64,000 nt of DNA from Pseudomonas lalkuanensis (GCF_008807375.1 NZ_CP043311.1:400501-464500), one strand, 5' to 3'; shown: positions 45,892 through 55,047, numbered from the stretch's first letter. Numbers and translations: made by a program. The notes: a model not told the origin generated them from the letters alone.

Positions 45892-45980
45892 TTGTGGGGA
45901 CGATTTCAATCGCGATGGGGCTGTCCAATTGGTTCTGGGCGAACCTCCGGTCCGCTTTCGCGAATGAATTCGCACCCACA
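45892..45980. repeat. REP pair, degenerate
   Basis: Left arm GTGGGGACGATTTCAATCGC and right arm GCGAATGAATTCGCACCCAC, between gstA and the converging EF-G paralog. Confidence 0.7.
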
Positions 45981-46024
45981 CAGGCGAAGCACAGAGAAGG
46001 AAATCCGAGAGGGCCCGGCAGCCC

Positions 46025-48070
46025 TCAATCCTCCTCCTGCACCGCCTTGTAGGCCCCGGCCATCTTCTGCTGCACCTCCTGCGGGGCGGCGTTGTAGTGG
46101 CTGAGGACCATGCTGAAGGCGCCGTGGCCCTGGGTGATGGCCTTGAGGCGGCCGGCGTAGCCGTCCAGTTCGGCCAGGGGCACCTGGCCAAAGACCAGTG
46201 CAAGGCCCTGGGAAAGGGATTCAGTACCGGTGACCTGGCCGCGACGACCGATGAGGTCGGTGGTGATGTCCCCCAGGTTGGTTTCCGGCGCGGTTACTTC
46301 GACTGTGACAACCGGCTCCAGCACCACTTCACCGGCTGCACGCAGGGCGTCGAGCATGGCCTTGCGACCGGCGGCCTGGAAGGCGATGTCCTTGGAGTCC
46401 ACCGGGTGGTGCTTGCCGTCGTAGACCGTGACCTTGACGTCCGCCACCGGCAATCCCGCCAGCGGTCCGCAGGCCAGCACCGAGCGCACGCCCTTTTCCA
46501 CCGAGGGGATGAACTGCGACGGGATCACGCCGCCCTTCACTTCGTCGGTGAAGGCGAAACCGTCGCCGCGTGGCAGGGGCTCGATGCGCAGGAAGACTTC
46601 GCCGAACTGCCCGGCGCCGCCGGTCTGTTTCTTGTGCCGGCTGTGGCCCTCGGCGGGGCGGGTGATGGCTTCGCGATAAGGCACCTTGGGCGGGCGGGTT
46701 TCCACTTCCAGCTTGTAGGTGCCGGTGATGCGGTCCAGCAGGTAGCGCAGGTGCAGCTCGCCCATTCCGCGCAGCACCGTCTCCTGGGTGGAGGCCTGGT
46801 AGTCCAGCTTCACGCAGGGATCTTCGGCCTGCAGCCGGCTCAGCACTTCGGCTATGCGCTGCTCGTCCCCCCGGCGCTTGGCCTCGATGGCCAGGCCCTG
46901 CATGGGCGCGGGGAAATCCAGCGGCTTGAGGTGGATCTGGTCCTCGTCGTGGGAGTCGTGCAGCACCGAGTCGAACTCCACCTCGTCGACCTTGGTCAGG
47001 GCGCCGAAGTCGCCGGGGATCAGCCGCGTGACCTCTTCATGGCGCTTGCCCTGCAAGCGAAGCAGATGGCCGAGCTTGAACGGCTTGCGCCCATCGCCGA
47101 CGAACAGCTGCATGTCCCGCACCAGGGTGCCCTGGTGCACACGGAAGATGCCGAGCTTGCCCACGAACGGGTCGATCACCACCTTGAACACATGGGCCAG
47201 CACATGCTGCTGCGGGTCCGGTTGGGAGCGGAAGGCCTTGGCGTCCGCTCCCTCGCCCTTGAGGAACAACGGCGGATTACCCTCGGTGGGGTTGGGCGCC
47301 AGGCGCGCGAGGATATCCAGCAGTTCCGCCACCCCGGCGCCAGTGCGTGCGGAGGTGAAGCACAGGGGAATCAGGTGCCCTTCGCGCAGTGCCCGCTCGA
47401 AGGGCTCGTGTAGTTCCGCCGGTGCGATCTCGCCTTGCTCCAGGTAGCGCGCCATCAGCTCCTCGTCCACTTCCACGACCTGGTCCACCAGGGCCTGGTG
47501 GGCTTCGGCCACGGAGGAAAAGTCGGCCTTGCCATCGGGCTCGAAGAAGCAGTCCACCACGCGGCTGGCGTTGTCCGCCGGCAGATTCAACGGCAGCACT
47601 TCCTTGCCGAAGGCCTCGCGCAGGCTGGCGAGCAAGCCGGGGAGGTCGACGCGCTCGGCATCGATCTTGTTCACCACCAGCATCCGGCACAGCCCGCGCT
47701 CGGCGGCCATGGCCATCATGCGGCGGGTGGTGAGTTCGATGCCGTTCTGCGCGTTGACCACCACCAGTGCGGTTTCCACCGCGGCCAGTGCGGCGATGGA
47801 TTGGCCGATGAAGTCGGGGTAGCCGGGGGTGTCGATCAGGTTCAGCTCGGCGCCGTCGTAGGTGCAATGCGCCAGTGCCGAGGCGAGGGAGTGCCGGTAC
47901 TCGCGCTCCAGCGGATCGAAGTCGCACACCGTGTCACCGCGCTCAAGGCTTCCCGCATTGGGAATGGCGCCACTGCGGTGCAGCAGGGCTTCGGTCAGGC
48001 TGGTCTTGCCGCTGTCGCCATGGCCGACCAGGGCGACCGTTCGAATGGATTCCACCGAGTAGTTCGCCAT
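46025..48070 (-). CDS. Elongation factor G paralog
   Basis: Protein of 681 residues with the EF-G layout: GTPase (G1 GHGDSGKTS, G3 DTPGYPDF, G4 NKID), domain II, then domains III-V (RPPKVPYREAITRPAEGHSR, GGVIPSQFIPSVEKGVR). The G3 motif has Tyr84 where standard EF-G has the catalytic His (DTPGH). It therefore belongs to the divergent EF-G-like group whose cellular job is uncertain, not to the housekeeping translocase. GGAGG lies before the ATG at 48070; the longer frame upstream is unsupported. It is flanked by DnaA-box-rich intergenic DNA. Confidence 0.85.
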   Translation of the reverse strand: MANYSVESIRTVALVGHGDSGKTSLTEALLHRSGAIPNAGSLERGDTVCDFDPLEREYRHSLASALAHCTYDGAELNLIDTPGYPDFIGQSIAALAAVETALVVVNAQNGIELTTRRMMAMAAERGLCRMLVVNKIDAERVDLPGLLASLREAFGKEVLPLNLPADNASRVVDCFFEPDGKADFSSVAEAHQALVDQVVEVDEELMARYLEQGEIAPAELHEPFERALREGHLIPLCFTSARTGAGVAELLDILARLAPNPTEGNPPLFLKGEGADAKAFRSQPDPQQHVLAHVFKVVIDPFVGKLGIFRVHQGTLVRDMQLFVGDGRKPFKLGHLLRLQGKRHEEVTRLIPGDFGALTKVDEVEFDSVLHDSHDEDQIHLKPLDFPAPMQGLAIEAKRRGDEQRIAEVLSRLQAEDPCVKLDYQASTQETVLRGMGELHLRYLLDRITGTYKLEVETRPPKVPYREAITRPAEGHSRHKKQTGGAGQFGEVFLRIEPLPRGDGFAFTDEVKGGVIPSQFIPSVEKGVRSVLACGPLAGLPVADVKVTVYDGKHHPVDSKDIAFQAAGRKAMLDALRAAGEVVLEPVVTVEVTAPETNLGDITTDLIGRRGQVTGTESLSQGLALVFGQVPLAELDGYAGRLKAITQGHGAFSMVLSHYNAAPQEVQQKMAGAYKAVQEED

Positions 48071-48955
48071 GAGTACCTCCGCGCGCTGGGGTTTTTCCAG
48101 TATAGGCAGGCGCCCGGTGGCTGCCCTGGAAGCTCGCAGCTCGTCACAACTCATTGATATCGCTCGAAAAATGAGCGGACCTCGGCAGCCCCCGCCATTC
48201 CTGGCCTTGGAAGTTGTCTGTACAGCTTGTCCACAGAAGGTTCCACCGGCTTTGTGAGTAAAAGACCGGTTTTCCACTGCCGGATGCAAGAACCAGGTCC
48301 TGGAGAGGCGAAAAAGGTGGGTGATCGATAATTGAGCGATGCGCTGTACAGGCCGTGGATTCAGGCGATGGGCGACTTGCCAACGGTTTTTCCACAGAGA
48401 TTTTCACGGTTCTTGTGCGCAAGTTTTTGGCGAGCGGGTTCTCTTGTGCATGAAATTCGTGGAAAGCCAGGAATGATGCGGCTTGGGCCATACCGTGGCA
48501 TCAACAGATTTTCCACAGGGTTATCCACGCTGATTGGGGGTAACCGAATTGCTGTGGCGGTATGGTTAAAAAGTGAACAGCGTGCTGTGTCGCAGATGAG
48601 ACAAGGGCTGCAGGCTGTTTTCCACAGCTTGTGTACCCATCGCTACACAGATTTTGTGTGGAAATCCGCAAGTTGTTGAAATCGATCAGGAAATATCCAG
48701 GTAGCGGGAGGCCACGGCTGGCGTGGCCTGCAACCGTGGCTCTACAGATTGTCCACAGGTTGGTCCACGGAAAACGGGGGTAAGGCGGGGATATTGGAGG
48801 GCTCTTGGCCTATGGATTGCTGTTTTGACTGTGGGAGCGAATTCATTCGCGAGAAAAAGGCCGCAAAGCGGCCCGAGAAGCTGATGGGTGGGGCAGGCCT
48901 GCGGCCTGCAATCGCGATTGGAATCGCTCCCACAATGGTGCCCAGCCCTATGGAG
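48071..48955. other. Long gene-free region rich in DnaA-box-like sequences
   Basis: 885 bp between two minus-strand genes with no convincing frame. It holds at least five close matches to the DnaA box (TTATCCACA): 48227-48235, 48388-48396, 48509-48517, 48618-48626 and 48749-48757, plus TTATCCACG at 48521. Most differ from consensus at one base. A REP pair (48829-48940) lies at the right. Base composition is AT-richer than the genes. Confidence 0.6.
48829..48940. repeat. REP pair
   Basis: Left arm GTGGGAGCGAATTCATTCGC and right arm GCGATTGGAATCGCTCCCAC, with a spacer containing GGCCGCAAAGCGGCC. Confidence 0.78.
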
Positions 48956-49996
48956 TCATGCCCCCATCGCCGCACGGATGTCCGCCGCCAGTTCGCGCAC
49001 GCGGTCCATCTCGGTATCCCAGGAGCACATGAAGCGCGCACCGCCAGCGCCGATGAAGGTATAGAAGCGCCAGCCCCTGGCGCGCAGGAACTCCAGTGCC
49101 GGCTCGGACATCTGCAGGAACACGCCGTTGGCTTCCACCGGGAACATCAGGCTGACGCCGGGCACGTCGGCCACCAGCTCCGCCAGCAGTTGCGCACAGG
49201 CGTTGGCATGGTTGCCGTAGTGCAGCCAGGCGTCGTCCTGCAACAGGCCGACCCAGGGGGCGGCGAGGAAGCGCATCTTCGAGGCCAGCTGTCCGGCCTG
49301 CTTGCAGCGGTAGTCGAAGTCTTCGGCCAGGTCGCGATTGAAGAAGAGGATGGCCTCGCCAACTGCCATGCCGTTCTTGGTGCCGCCGAAGCAGAGCACG
49401 TCCACCCCGGCCTTCCAGGTCAGCTCGGCCGGCGAGCAGCCGAGGAATGCGCAGGCGTTGGAAAAGCGTGCGCCGTCCATGTGCAGGTTCAGGCCCAGTT
49501 CCTTGCACACCTGGCTGATGGCGCGGACTTCGTCGGGGCGGTAGACGGTGCCGACTTCGGTGGCCTGGGTGAGCGTGACCACGCGGGGCTTGGGATAGTG
49601 GATGTCCTGGCGCTTGAGGGCGACTTCGCGAATCGCGTCGGGGGTCAGCTTGCCGTCGGCGGTCCTGGCCAGCAGCAGCTTGGAGCCGTTGGAGAAGAAC
49701 TCCGGCGCGCCGCATTCATCGGTCTCGACGTGGGCGGTCTCGGAGCAGATCACGCTGTGGTAGCTCTGGCACAGGGACGCCAGGGCCAGGGAGTTGGCTG
49801 CGGTGCCGTTGAAGGCGAAGAAGACTTCGCAGTCGGTTTCGAACAATTGGCGGAAGTGGTCGGAGGCGCGTGCCGTCCACTGGTCCTCGCCGTAGGCGCG
49901 CTCATGGCCGCGATTGGCCTCGGCCATCGCGGCCCAGGCTTCCGGGCAGATGCCGGAGTAGTTGTCGCTGGCGAATTGCTGGGTCTGGTCGGTCAT
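48956..49996 (-). CDS. ltaA: Low-specificity L-threonine aldolase
   Basis: PLP enzyme of 346 residues. Family markers: FASDNYSGICPEAW at the start, ICSETAHVETDECGAPE, NLHMDGARFSNA (Asp for PLP nitrogen) and VLCFGGTKNGMAVGEAI with the PLP Lys. It splits threonine or allo-threonine to glycine and acetaldehyde, feeding the same glycine pool as the sox route. The start at 49996 (MTDQTQQFASDN) has an AAGGA-like site; the longer frame is unlikely. A homologue lies between gbcB and glyA in P. aeruginosa. Confidence 0.93.
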   Translation of the reverse strand: MTDQTQQFASDNYSGICPEAWAAMAEANRGHERAYGEDQWTARASDHFRQLFETDCEVFFAFNGTAANSLALASLCQSYHSVICSETAHVETDECGAPEFFSNGSKLLLARTADGKLTPDAIREVALKRQDIHYPKPRVVTLTQATEVGTVYRPDEVRAISQVCKELGLNLHMDGARFSNACAFLGCSPAELTWKAGVDVLCFGGTKNGMAVGEAILFFNRDLAEDFDYRCKQAGQLASKMRFLAAPWVGLLQDDAWLHYGNHANACAQLLAELVADVPGVSLMFPVEANGVFLQMSEPALEFLRARGWRFYTFIGAGGARFMCSWDTEMDRVRELAADIRAAMGA

Positions 49997-50189
49997 ATCC
50001 TGGTCCTTTAGTCCGTTCGCCTGCAGGCACAGGCGCATGGGGCCTAACTTTACGCCAGGTTGCCACTGCAGGATTCGCTCACGGCGACATCCTTTTCTGT
50101 CTGCGGCGCGTGGTCAGGCAAAGGGAACTCATTGCGCCGGCGCTGCCTCACAACTCAGGAGCACGCCTCATCCGGAAGGAGGAAACGTC

Positions 50190-50492
50190 ATGCGTTACCC
50201 GAACCTGATTGCCCTTTTCGTCCCCATGCTGATCGGCCTGCCGGCCGCAGCCGGCGAGTGGCCCACCGGCGAGCGCGAGCACTTCATCCAGGAGTGCAAG
50301 ACCAGCGCCCAGGCCAATGTTCCCGTCGACAAGTTGCAGCGCTACTGCAGCTGCGCCGCCGACGGGGTCAGCAGCGAATTCAGCGGCGCCGAGCTGGAAG
50401 CGCTGAAGGCGCAGAAAACCCCGCTGCCGGAACAGACCCACCAGCGCCTGATCAAGGTTTCCCAATCCTGCCTGAGCCAACTGAACGGCTGA
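50190..50492 (+). CDS. Small secreted cysteine-containing protein, function unknown
   Basis: Protein of 100 residues. Signal peptide MRYPNLIALFVPMLIGLPAAA, then a soluble domain of about 78 residues with four Cys (ECKTSAQ, YCSCAADG, SCLSQLNG) and acidic helices. The ribosome-binding site AAGGAGG is excellent. The Cys pattern suggests two disulfides in the periplasm. I do not recognise a defined function. The next gene is on the other strand. Confidence 0.78.
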   Translation: MRYPNLIALFVPMLIGLPAAAGEWPTGEREHFIQECKTSAQANVPVDKLQRYCSCAADGVSSEFSGAELEALKAQKTPLPEQTHQRLIKVSQSCLSQLNG

Positions 50493-50593
50493 GCATTTCT
50501 TGATCGAACGGCTGCAGCCCAGGAATTTCGCGGGCTGCGTGGCCGATCCCACAGGTTGTCCACAGGACGGTCCACGCATTGTGGGGATAGAGG

Positions 50594-51013
50594 TCAGCCG
50601 GCGGGTTGCCAGGCAGCCGACCGTTCGCGGATATCCGCCGGAAAGCTGCGAGCCCTGCGCGCTTGGGTATCCAGGTGAACGCCCACCAGGGTGGTGACGG
50701 CGGCGATCTCGCCGGTTTCGTCGTTGCGCATTTCATGGCGGAAGCGAATGGACTTGTCCTTCACCTCCAGTACCTGGGAGTGGATGGACACCACGTCGCC
50801 GGCGTGAAGCTCGCGACGGTATTCGATCTGCTGTTCCACCGCCGCCATGCCTGCGTTCTCCTCGCGCAGCCGCGAGGGCGCCAGGCCCAGCAGGGTGAAG
50901 AGTTGCCAGGTGGCCTCGTCGAACTTGCCGACGTACCACATCACGTTCATGTGGCCCATGTGGTCGCAGTGCCAGGGATAGACGGCGCCGCGGTAAGTCA
51001 GGGTGTCGCTCAT
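50594..51013 (-). CDS. Acyl-CoA thioesterase, hot-dog fold (YbgC/4HBT type)
   Basis: Protein of 139 residues. The motif YPWHCDHMGHMNVMWYV has the Asp and GHMN of the 4-hydroxybenzoyl-CoA thioesterase family; QIEYRRELHAGDVVSIHSQV follows. It lies one base after the stop of the alpha/beta hydrolase gene, so the two are translated together. P. aeruginosa carnitine regions hold similar thioesterases, but here the substrate is unknown. Confidence 0.85.
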   Translation of the reverse strand: MSDTLTYRGAVYPWHCDHMGHMNVMWYVGKFDEATWQLFTLLGLAPSRLREENAGMAAVEQQIEYRRELHAGDVVSIHSQVLEVKDKSIRFRHEMRNDETGEIAAVTTLVGVHLDTQARRARSFPADIRERSAAWQPAG

Positions 51014-51014
51014 G

Positions 51015-51932
51015 TCAGGCTGCCTCGTGCTGGGTGGATTGCGTGAAGTCCGCGAGTACCTGCGGAAACTGGTTGATCACGATGGAAAGGTGCCCCTCCT
51101 GTGGATAAAGGTGCAGGTTCGCGCGGGGCAATCGCGCCTGCAGATAGCGCCCCATGGCTTCCGGCACGTGGCGGTCCAGGCCGCTCTGGTACAGGTGCAC
51201 CGGCACCTGGATTCCCTCCAGGGCGAAGGGGCGGGGCGAGGCGATCAGCGCGGCTTCCGTGCAGGCGCCGCGAATGCCCTGGCGATAGGCCTCGGCCAGG
51301 AAGGTCGCGAAGTCTTCCGCTGTCTGTGGATTGGCTGCCAGCAACTGGCGATCCGGCTCGGCCAGGAGCCCGGCGAGGGCTTTCAGGGCGCGCGCCGGAT
51401 TGCGCTGGAACATCAGCCGGTCCAGCGCCAACAGCGGGCTGGCCAGCCGGGGATGGAGGCGCGCAAGGCCGAACATCGCCTTGAGCGCCGGCAGTTGCGT
51501 CGTGCGCAGTGCTGGGATGTCCATCGGCCCCATGCCGGCCAGCAGCCCGACATAGTCCAGGCGCTCGCCCAACCGCTGGGCGCAGGCCAATGCGTACGGG
51601 CCGCCGCAGGACACACCAAGCACACCGAAGCGCTGATGGCCGAGGGTGTCTGCCATGAAGGCCACGTCCTCGGCCCAGTCGAGGATGTTGCGTCCGGGGT
51701 GGTAGTCCGACCAGCCGAAACCAGGCCGCTCAGGCGCCACCAGGCAGACATTGGCCGCCAGCGCCTGTTCGTGGTGCAGCGCGGCCTGCAAGCGGCTGCC
51801 GGGGAAGCCGTGGAAATAATAGAGCGGGCGGCCTTCGAGGGCGCCGTAGAGCTGATAGGCCAGGATGCGCCCATCGGGCAGCCGTAACCGCCGAGGCCGG
51901 GCGTCGGGTCGAGTCATGGTGGTCTCGGTCAT
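51015..51932 (-). CDS. Alpha/beta hydrolase
   Basis: Protein of 305 residues. Alpha/beta-hydrolase core: oxyanion loop YYFHGFPGSRLQ, nucleophile elbow GVSCGG with Ser108, and late His in LYPQEGHLSIV. Cytosolic, no signal peptide. It is upstream of and coupled to the thioesterase gene. The start at 51932 is the first Met; an alternative is six codons later, neither with a strong ribosome-binding site. Substrate unknown; an ester related to quaternary amines would be a guess only. Confidence 0.83.
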   Translation of the reverse strand: MTETTMTRPDARPRRLRLPDGRILAYQLYGALEGRPLYYFHGFPGSRLQAALHHEQALAANVCLVAPERPGFGWSDYHPGRNILDWAEDVAFMADTLGHQRFGVLGVSCGGPYALACAQRLGERLDYVGLLAGMGPMDIPALRTTQLPALKAMFGLARLHPRLASPLLALDRLMFQRNPARALKALAGLLAEPDRQLLAANPQTAEDFATFLAEAYRQGIRGACTEAALIASPRPFALEGIQVPVHLYQSGLDRHVPEAMGRYLQARLPRANLHLYPQEGHLSIVINQFPQVLADFTQSTQHEAA

Positions 51933-52427
51933 CAGGGGGGTGGAAGAGAAATGCGGGTTCTGAATTGGTCATAAATTGAACGCATTCAGTTATACCAGCC
52001 GCTTTGCATGGGGTCCCGAGGGGTTACAAAATTTAATCGCGTGTTTAATTTGATTGTTTTTTGATCGCAACTTCCCAAGGCCCGCTACGCCTGCCTCCGG
52101 CATCGCCGCCCACACCTTATCCACAGTGCGTTGCACAGTTTCTGGGGGCGGTTGGTTCGGCAAGCGCCTGAAACGGCTCAAGAAATGTCCATTTCCCTGC
52201 ACGCGCCGCAGCGCCCGGGCCCCAGCCGTGGCTCTACAGCTTATCCACAGCATCATCCCCGGTTTCTGTGGGCGAGGGCGGTGGGCCAGTACATTTTCGG
52301 GTCGGATACAGACAGATTTCGCTGAGGCGGGATGGGGAGAATCCAGTTGTGCAGGCCTGCGGCCTGATTCGCGAATGAATTCGCCCCCACACATCGCTCC
52401 TAAATTGCCTCCAAGCGGGGAAACGAC
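51933..52427. other. Intergenic region before sdaB copy 2
   Basis: 495 bp without a gene. It contains two exact DnaA boxes (TTATCCACA at 52117-52125 and 52241-52249), a TTCGGGTCGGAT element at 52296-52307 shared with the creatinine genes, and a half REP (about 52355-52396). The segment 51960-52070 is AT-rich. Confidence 0.6.
52296..52307 (+). promoter_or_regulatory. TTCGGGTCGGAT element before sdaB copy 2
   Basis: Identical over 12 bases to the core of the two longer conserved elements before creatinase and creatininase. It lies about 120 bp before the start codon. The flanks are only weakly alike, so it is a probable but less certain member of the group. Confidence 0.45.
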
Positions 52428-53804
52428 ATGGCCATCAGCGTGTTCGACCTGTTCAAGATCGGTATCGGCCCTTCCAGCTCGCACACCGTGGGGCCGATGC
52501 GGGCGGCGGCGCTGTTCGCCACGGCGCTGCGCGAGCGCGGCCTGCTGGCGCAGGTGAAACGGGTGGAAGTACGCCTGTACGGCTCGCTGTCGGCCACCGG
52601 CGTTGGCCACGGCACCGACCGTGCCACCCTGGTGGGGCTGATGGGTGAATGGCCGGACCAGGTCGACCCGAAACAGATCGCCCCGCGCATCGAGGCGCTG
52701 AAGGCATCCCGCGAACTGCTGCTGGACGGCAGCCACCCGGTGGCCTTCGACTGGCAGCGCGACCTGCTGCTGCTGGAAGAGAACCTGCCGTATCACCCCA
52801 ACGCCATGACCCTGATCGTCGAAGGCGAAGGCGGTGAACTGCATCGCGACACCTACTACTCCATCGGTGGTGGCTTCGTTGTCGACGAGGCCCAGGCGAA
52901 GTCCGGGCAACTGGATCAGGACGCCACCGAACTGCCTTACGACTTCTCCAGTGCCCAAGAGCTGCTGGAACTCTGCCAGCGCCACGACCTGCGCATCTCC
53001 GAACTGATGCTGGCCAACGAGAAGGCCTGGCGCAGCGAGGCGGAGATCCGTGCCGGGCTGCTGAAGCTGTGGGACGCCATGCAGGAATGCGTACGCAACG
53101 GTCTGGGCGAGGAAGGCATCCTTCCCGGCGGGCTCAACGTGCGTCGTCGTGCGGCCAAGCTGCACCGCAGCCTGCAGGAGCTGGGCAAGCCGAACGTGAT
53201 CGGCTCGACCATGAGCGCCATGGAGTGGGTGAATCTCTACGCCCTGGCGGTGAACGAGGAGAACGCCGCCGGCGGGCGCATGGTCACCGCCCCGACCAAT
53301 GGCGCGGCGGGGATCATCCCGGCGGTGCTGCACTACTACATGCGCTTCAATCCCGAGGCGACCGACGACGACGTGGTGCATTTCTTCCTCGGCGCCGCCG
53401 CCGTCGGCATCCTGTGCAAGAAGAACGCTTCGATCTCCGGTGCCGAAGTCGGCTGCCAGGGTGAAGTCGGCTCGGCCTGCGCCATGGCCGCCGCCGGGCT
53501 GGCGGAAGTGCTGGGGGCCACCCCGGCGCAGCTGGAGAACGCCGCCGAGATCGGCCTTGAACACAACCTTGGACTCACCTGCGACCCGGTGGGCGGCCTG
53601 GTGCAGGTGCCGTGCATCGAGCGCAACGCAATTGCCGCGGTGAAGGCGATCAACGCGGCGCAGATGGCGCTGCGTGGCGACGGCGAGCACTTCATCTCGC
53701 TGGACCGGGTGATCCGCACCATGCGCGACACCGGCGCCGACATGCACGACAAGTACAAGGAAACCTCGCGCGGTGGCCTGGCGGTGAGTGCTGTGGAGTG
53801 CTGA
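52428..53804 (+). CDS. sdaB: L-serine dehydratase, single-chain iron-sulfur type (copy 2)
   Basis: Protein of 458 residues, almost identical to copy 1 at 6700-8076 including the iron-sulfur cysteines. The start here is ATG (copy 1 GTG). Visible changes include Ile instead of Met in MTLIVEGEG and Val instead of Ile near the C-terminus; others are silent (for example near 52581, 52620 and 53687). Identity stops at the ends of the gene: the upstream regions and downstream neighbours differ. This suggests recent duplication or continuing gene conversion. It sits beside the creatinine genes and can process serine made from creatine-derived glycine. Confidence 0.94.
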   Translation: MAISVFDLFKIGIGPSSSHTVGPMRAAALFATALRERGLLAQVKRVEVRLYGSLSATGVGHGTDRATLVGLMGEWPDQVDPKQIAPRIEALKASRELLLDGSHPVAFDWQRDLLLLEENLPYHPNAMTLIVEGEGGELHRDTYYSIGGGFVVDEAQAKSGQLDQDATELPYDFSSAQELLELCQRHDLRISELMLANEKAWRSEAEIRAGLLKLWDAMQECVRNGLGEEGILPGGLNVRRRAAKLHRSLQELGKPNVIGSTMSAMEWVNLYALAVNEENAAGGRMVTAPTNGAAGIIPAVLHYYMRFNPEATDDDVVHFFLGAAAVGILCKKNASISGAEVGCQGEVGSACAMAAAGLAEVLGATPAQLENAAEIGLEHNLGLTCDPVGGLVQVPCIERNAIAAVKAINAAQMALRGDGEHFISLDRVIRTMRDTGADMHDKYKETSRGGLAVSAVEC

Positions 53805-53808
53805 TGCC

Positions 53809-54603
53809 ATGACCGCCTGCCAAGCCCTGCCGACGTCTGAGCACCGCTTCGAATCCATTGGTTTCCTGCTGTTGGAAGGCTTCAGCCTGATCGCCCTGGC
53901 CGGCTCACTCGAACCGCTGCGCCTGGCCAACCAGCAGCCCGGAGCGGGCCGTTATCGCTGGTGCATCCTGACGTGCAACGGCAACCCGGTGCGCGCCGGC
54001 AACGGCATGCAGCTGACGCCCGAAGGCAGCCTCGCCGAGGCAAGTGGGCTGGACGCCCTGATTCTCTGCGGCGGCGACAGCGTTCCGCCCGCCCACGCCG
54101 GATTGCTCGCGCAACTCCGCGACCTGGCCGCCCGCGGCGTGAAGCTGGGCGCGCTGGAATCCGCCCGCACACTGTTGGTCGAAGCCGATCTGCTTCCGTG
54201 CGGCGATAACGCTCCGACCTGGGCCAGCCGCATGAGCCTGCGCGAAGCCCTGGCCAGTGCCCAGCCCAAGCTGCAGGAGGTGATCGCGCTGATGGAGGCG
54301 AACCTGGAGGAACCTCTCGACCTCGACGACCTGGCCAGCTTCGTCGAACTGTCGCGTCGTCAGCTCGAAAGGCTGTTCCAGAAGTACCTGCGCTGCTCGC
54401 CATCGCGGCACTACCTGAAACTGCGCCTGTTGCGCGCCCGCCAGCTGCTGCGCCAGACGGCGATGCCGGTGGTGCAGGTGGCTTCCGGTTGCGGCTTCCT
54501 TTCCCCGCAGAACTTCTCCAAGTGCTACCGCGAGCATTTCGGCATTCCGCCCAGCAACGAGCGACTCGACAAGCCGCAGCTCTGCCGCAGCGCCATGCAC
54601 TGA
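53809..54603 (+). CDS. Shortened GbdR-like GATase1-AraC regulator
   Basis: Protein of 264 residues, clearly a GbdR paralog. The N-terminal IGFLLLEGFSLIALAGSLEPLRLAN and C-terminal LQEVIALMEANLEEPLDLDDLASFVELSRRQLERL-type DNA-binding half are close to GbdR. Between them about 68 residues are missing, including the GbdR segments FECSVHWECLAAM and SSGGTAPMDMMLHLIA. The CTGS elbow motif is changed (GALESARTLL). Sensing must therefore differ or be lost. The start at 53809 follows the sdaB stop by 4 bases. A terminator ends the pair. It probably controls the creatinine cluster or sdaB copy 2. Confidence 0.85.
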   Translation: MTACQALPTSEHRFESIGFLLLEGFSLIALAGSLEPLRLANQQPGAGRYRWCILTCNGNPVRAGNGMQLTPEGSLAEASGLDALILCGGDSVPPAHAGLLAQLRDLAARGVKLGALESARTLLVEADLLPCGDNAPTWASRMSLREALASAQPKLQEVIALMEANLEEPLDLDDLASFVELSRRQLERLFQKYLRCSPSRHYLKLRLLRARQLLRQTAMPVVQVASGCGFLSPQNFSKCYREHFGIPPSNERLDKPQLCRSAMH

Positions 54604-54624
54604 TACCGAGTGACACCACCTTCG

Positions 54625-54668
54625 GGCCCGCCCGTGCCTGGCAGCACGGTTCGGGCCTGTTTTTTTTG
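54625..54668 (+). terminator. Rho-independent terminator after the shortened regulator
   Basis: GGCCCG-c-CCGTGC-ctggca-GCACGG-tt-CGGGCC forms a long stem followed by TGTTTTTTTT. It ends the sdaB copy 2-regulator transcript. Confidence 0.92.
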
Positions 54669-54704
54669 GGGTGGGGTATCGACATGGCACAGGGCGTTTC
54701 CCGT

Positions 54705-54802
54705 TCAGGAGCGAACTCATTCGCCAAGCAGGTCGAAGATCCGCCAATGGGCCATTCAGGTGGTGCAGCTGCGCTGCCCCTGGCGAATGAATTCGCCCCC
54801 AC
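54705..54802. repeat. REP pair
   Basis: Left arm AGGAGCGAACTCATTCGCCA and right arm GGCGAATGAATTCGCCCCCA around a spacer of about 55 bp. A partial CTCTCCC-type repeat follows at about 54854-54890. Confidence 0.72.
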
Positions 54803-54932
54803 AGAAGAGCGGTTCGCTCCTGCCGGCAAGCCTGAGTCAGCCCACCTTCCCTCATCCCAACCCGCTGGGAGAGGGGGGGGAGGAGGGTGGCTGAGCGCCT
54901 CTCGGGCTTCCATGTTCCCCCTGCGGATCTGA

Positions 54933-54985
54933 CCAACTTCGGGTCGGATTCGTACAAAAAGTGGCGGAGGGCTTCTGTTGCAATG
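54933..54985 (+). promoter_or_regulatory. Conserved creatinine-cluster promoter element, creatinase copy
   Basis: Block 54933-54960 (contains TTCGGGTCGGATTCGTAC and ends GTACAAAAA) is identical over 28 bases to 57893-57920. After 12 unrelated bases comes TTCTGTTGCAATG (54973-54985), matching TTCTGATGCAATG in the other copy. Identical spacing implies a functional operator plus promoter. Confidence 0.75.
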
Positions 54986-55047
54986 CTTTCCAACGGCCCA
55001 CCAGCCCGGTGTGTCGAGTCAGTGGAAAACAACAAGGGTTCACCGCC

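Noticed and set aside
51100..51108. Exact DnaA box TGTGGATAA
   Set aside because: Lies inside the alpha/beta hydrolase coding sequence, so it was not counted as part of the intergenic cluster.
51990..53930. Minus-strand frame of 646 codons opposite sdaB copy 2 (and its twin at 6520-8106)
   Set aside because: It appears in both copies only because the sdaB sequences are almost identical; no independent coding evidence.
54604..54932. Mobile-element remnant between the shortened regulator and creatinase
   Set aside because: Only a terminator, a REP pair and a CTCTCCC-type repeat are seen; no transposase fragment or target duplication.
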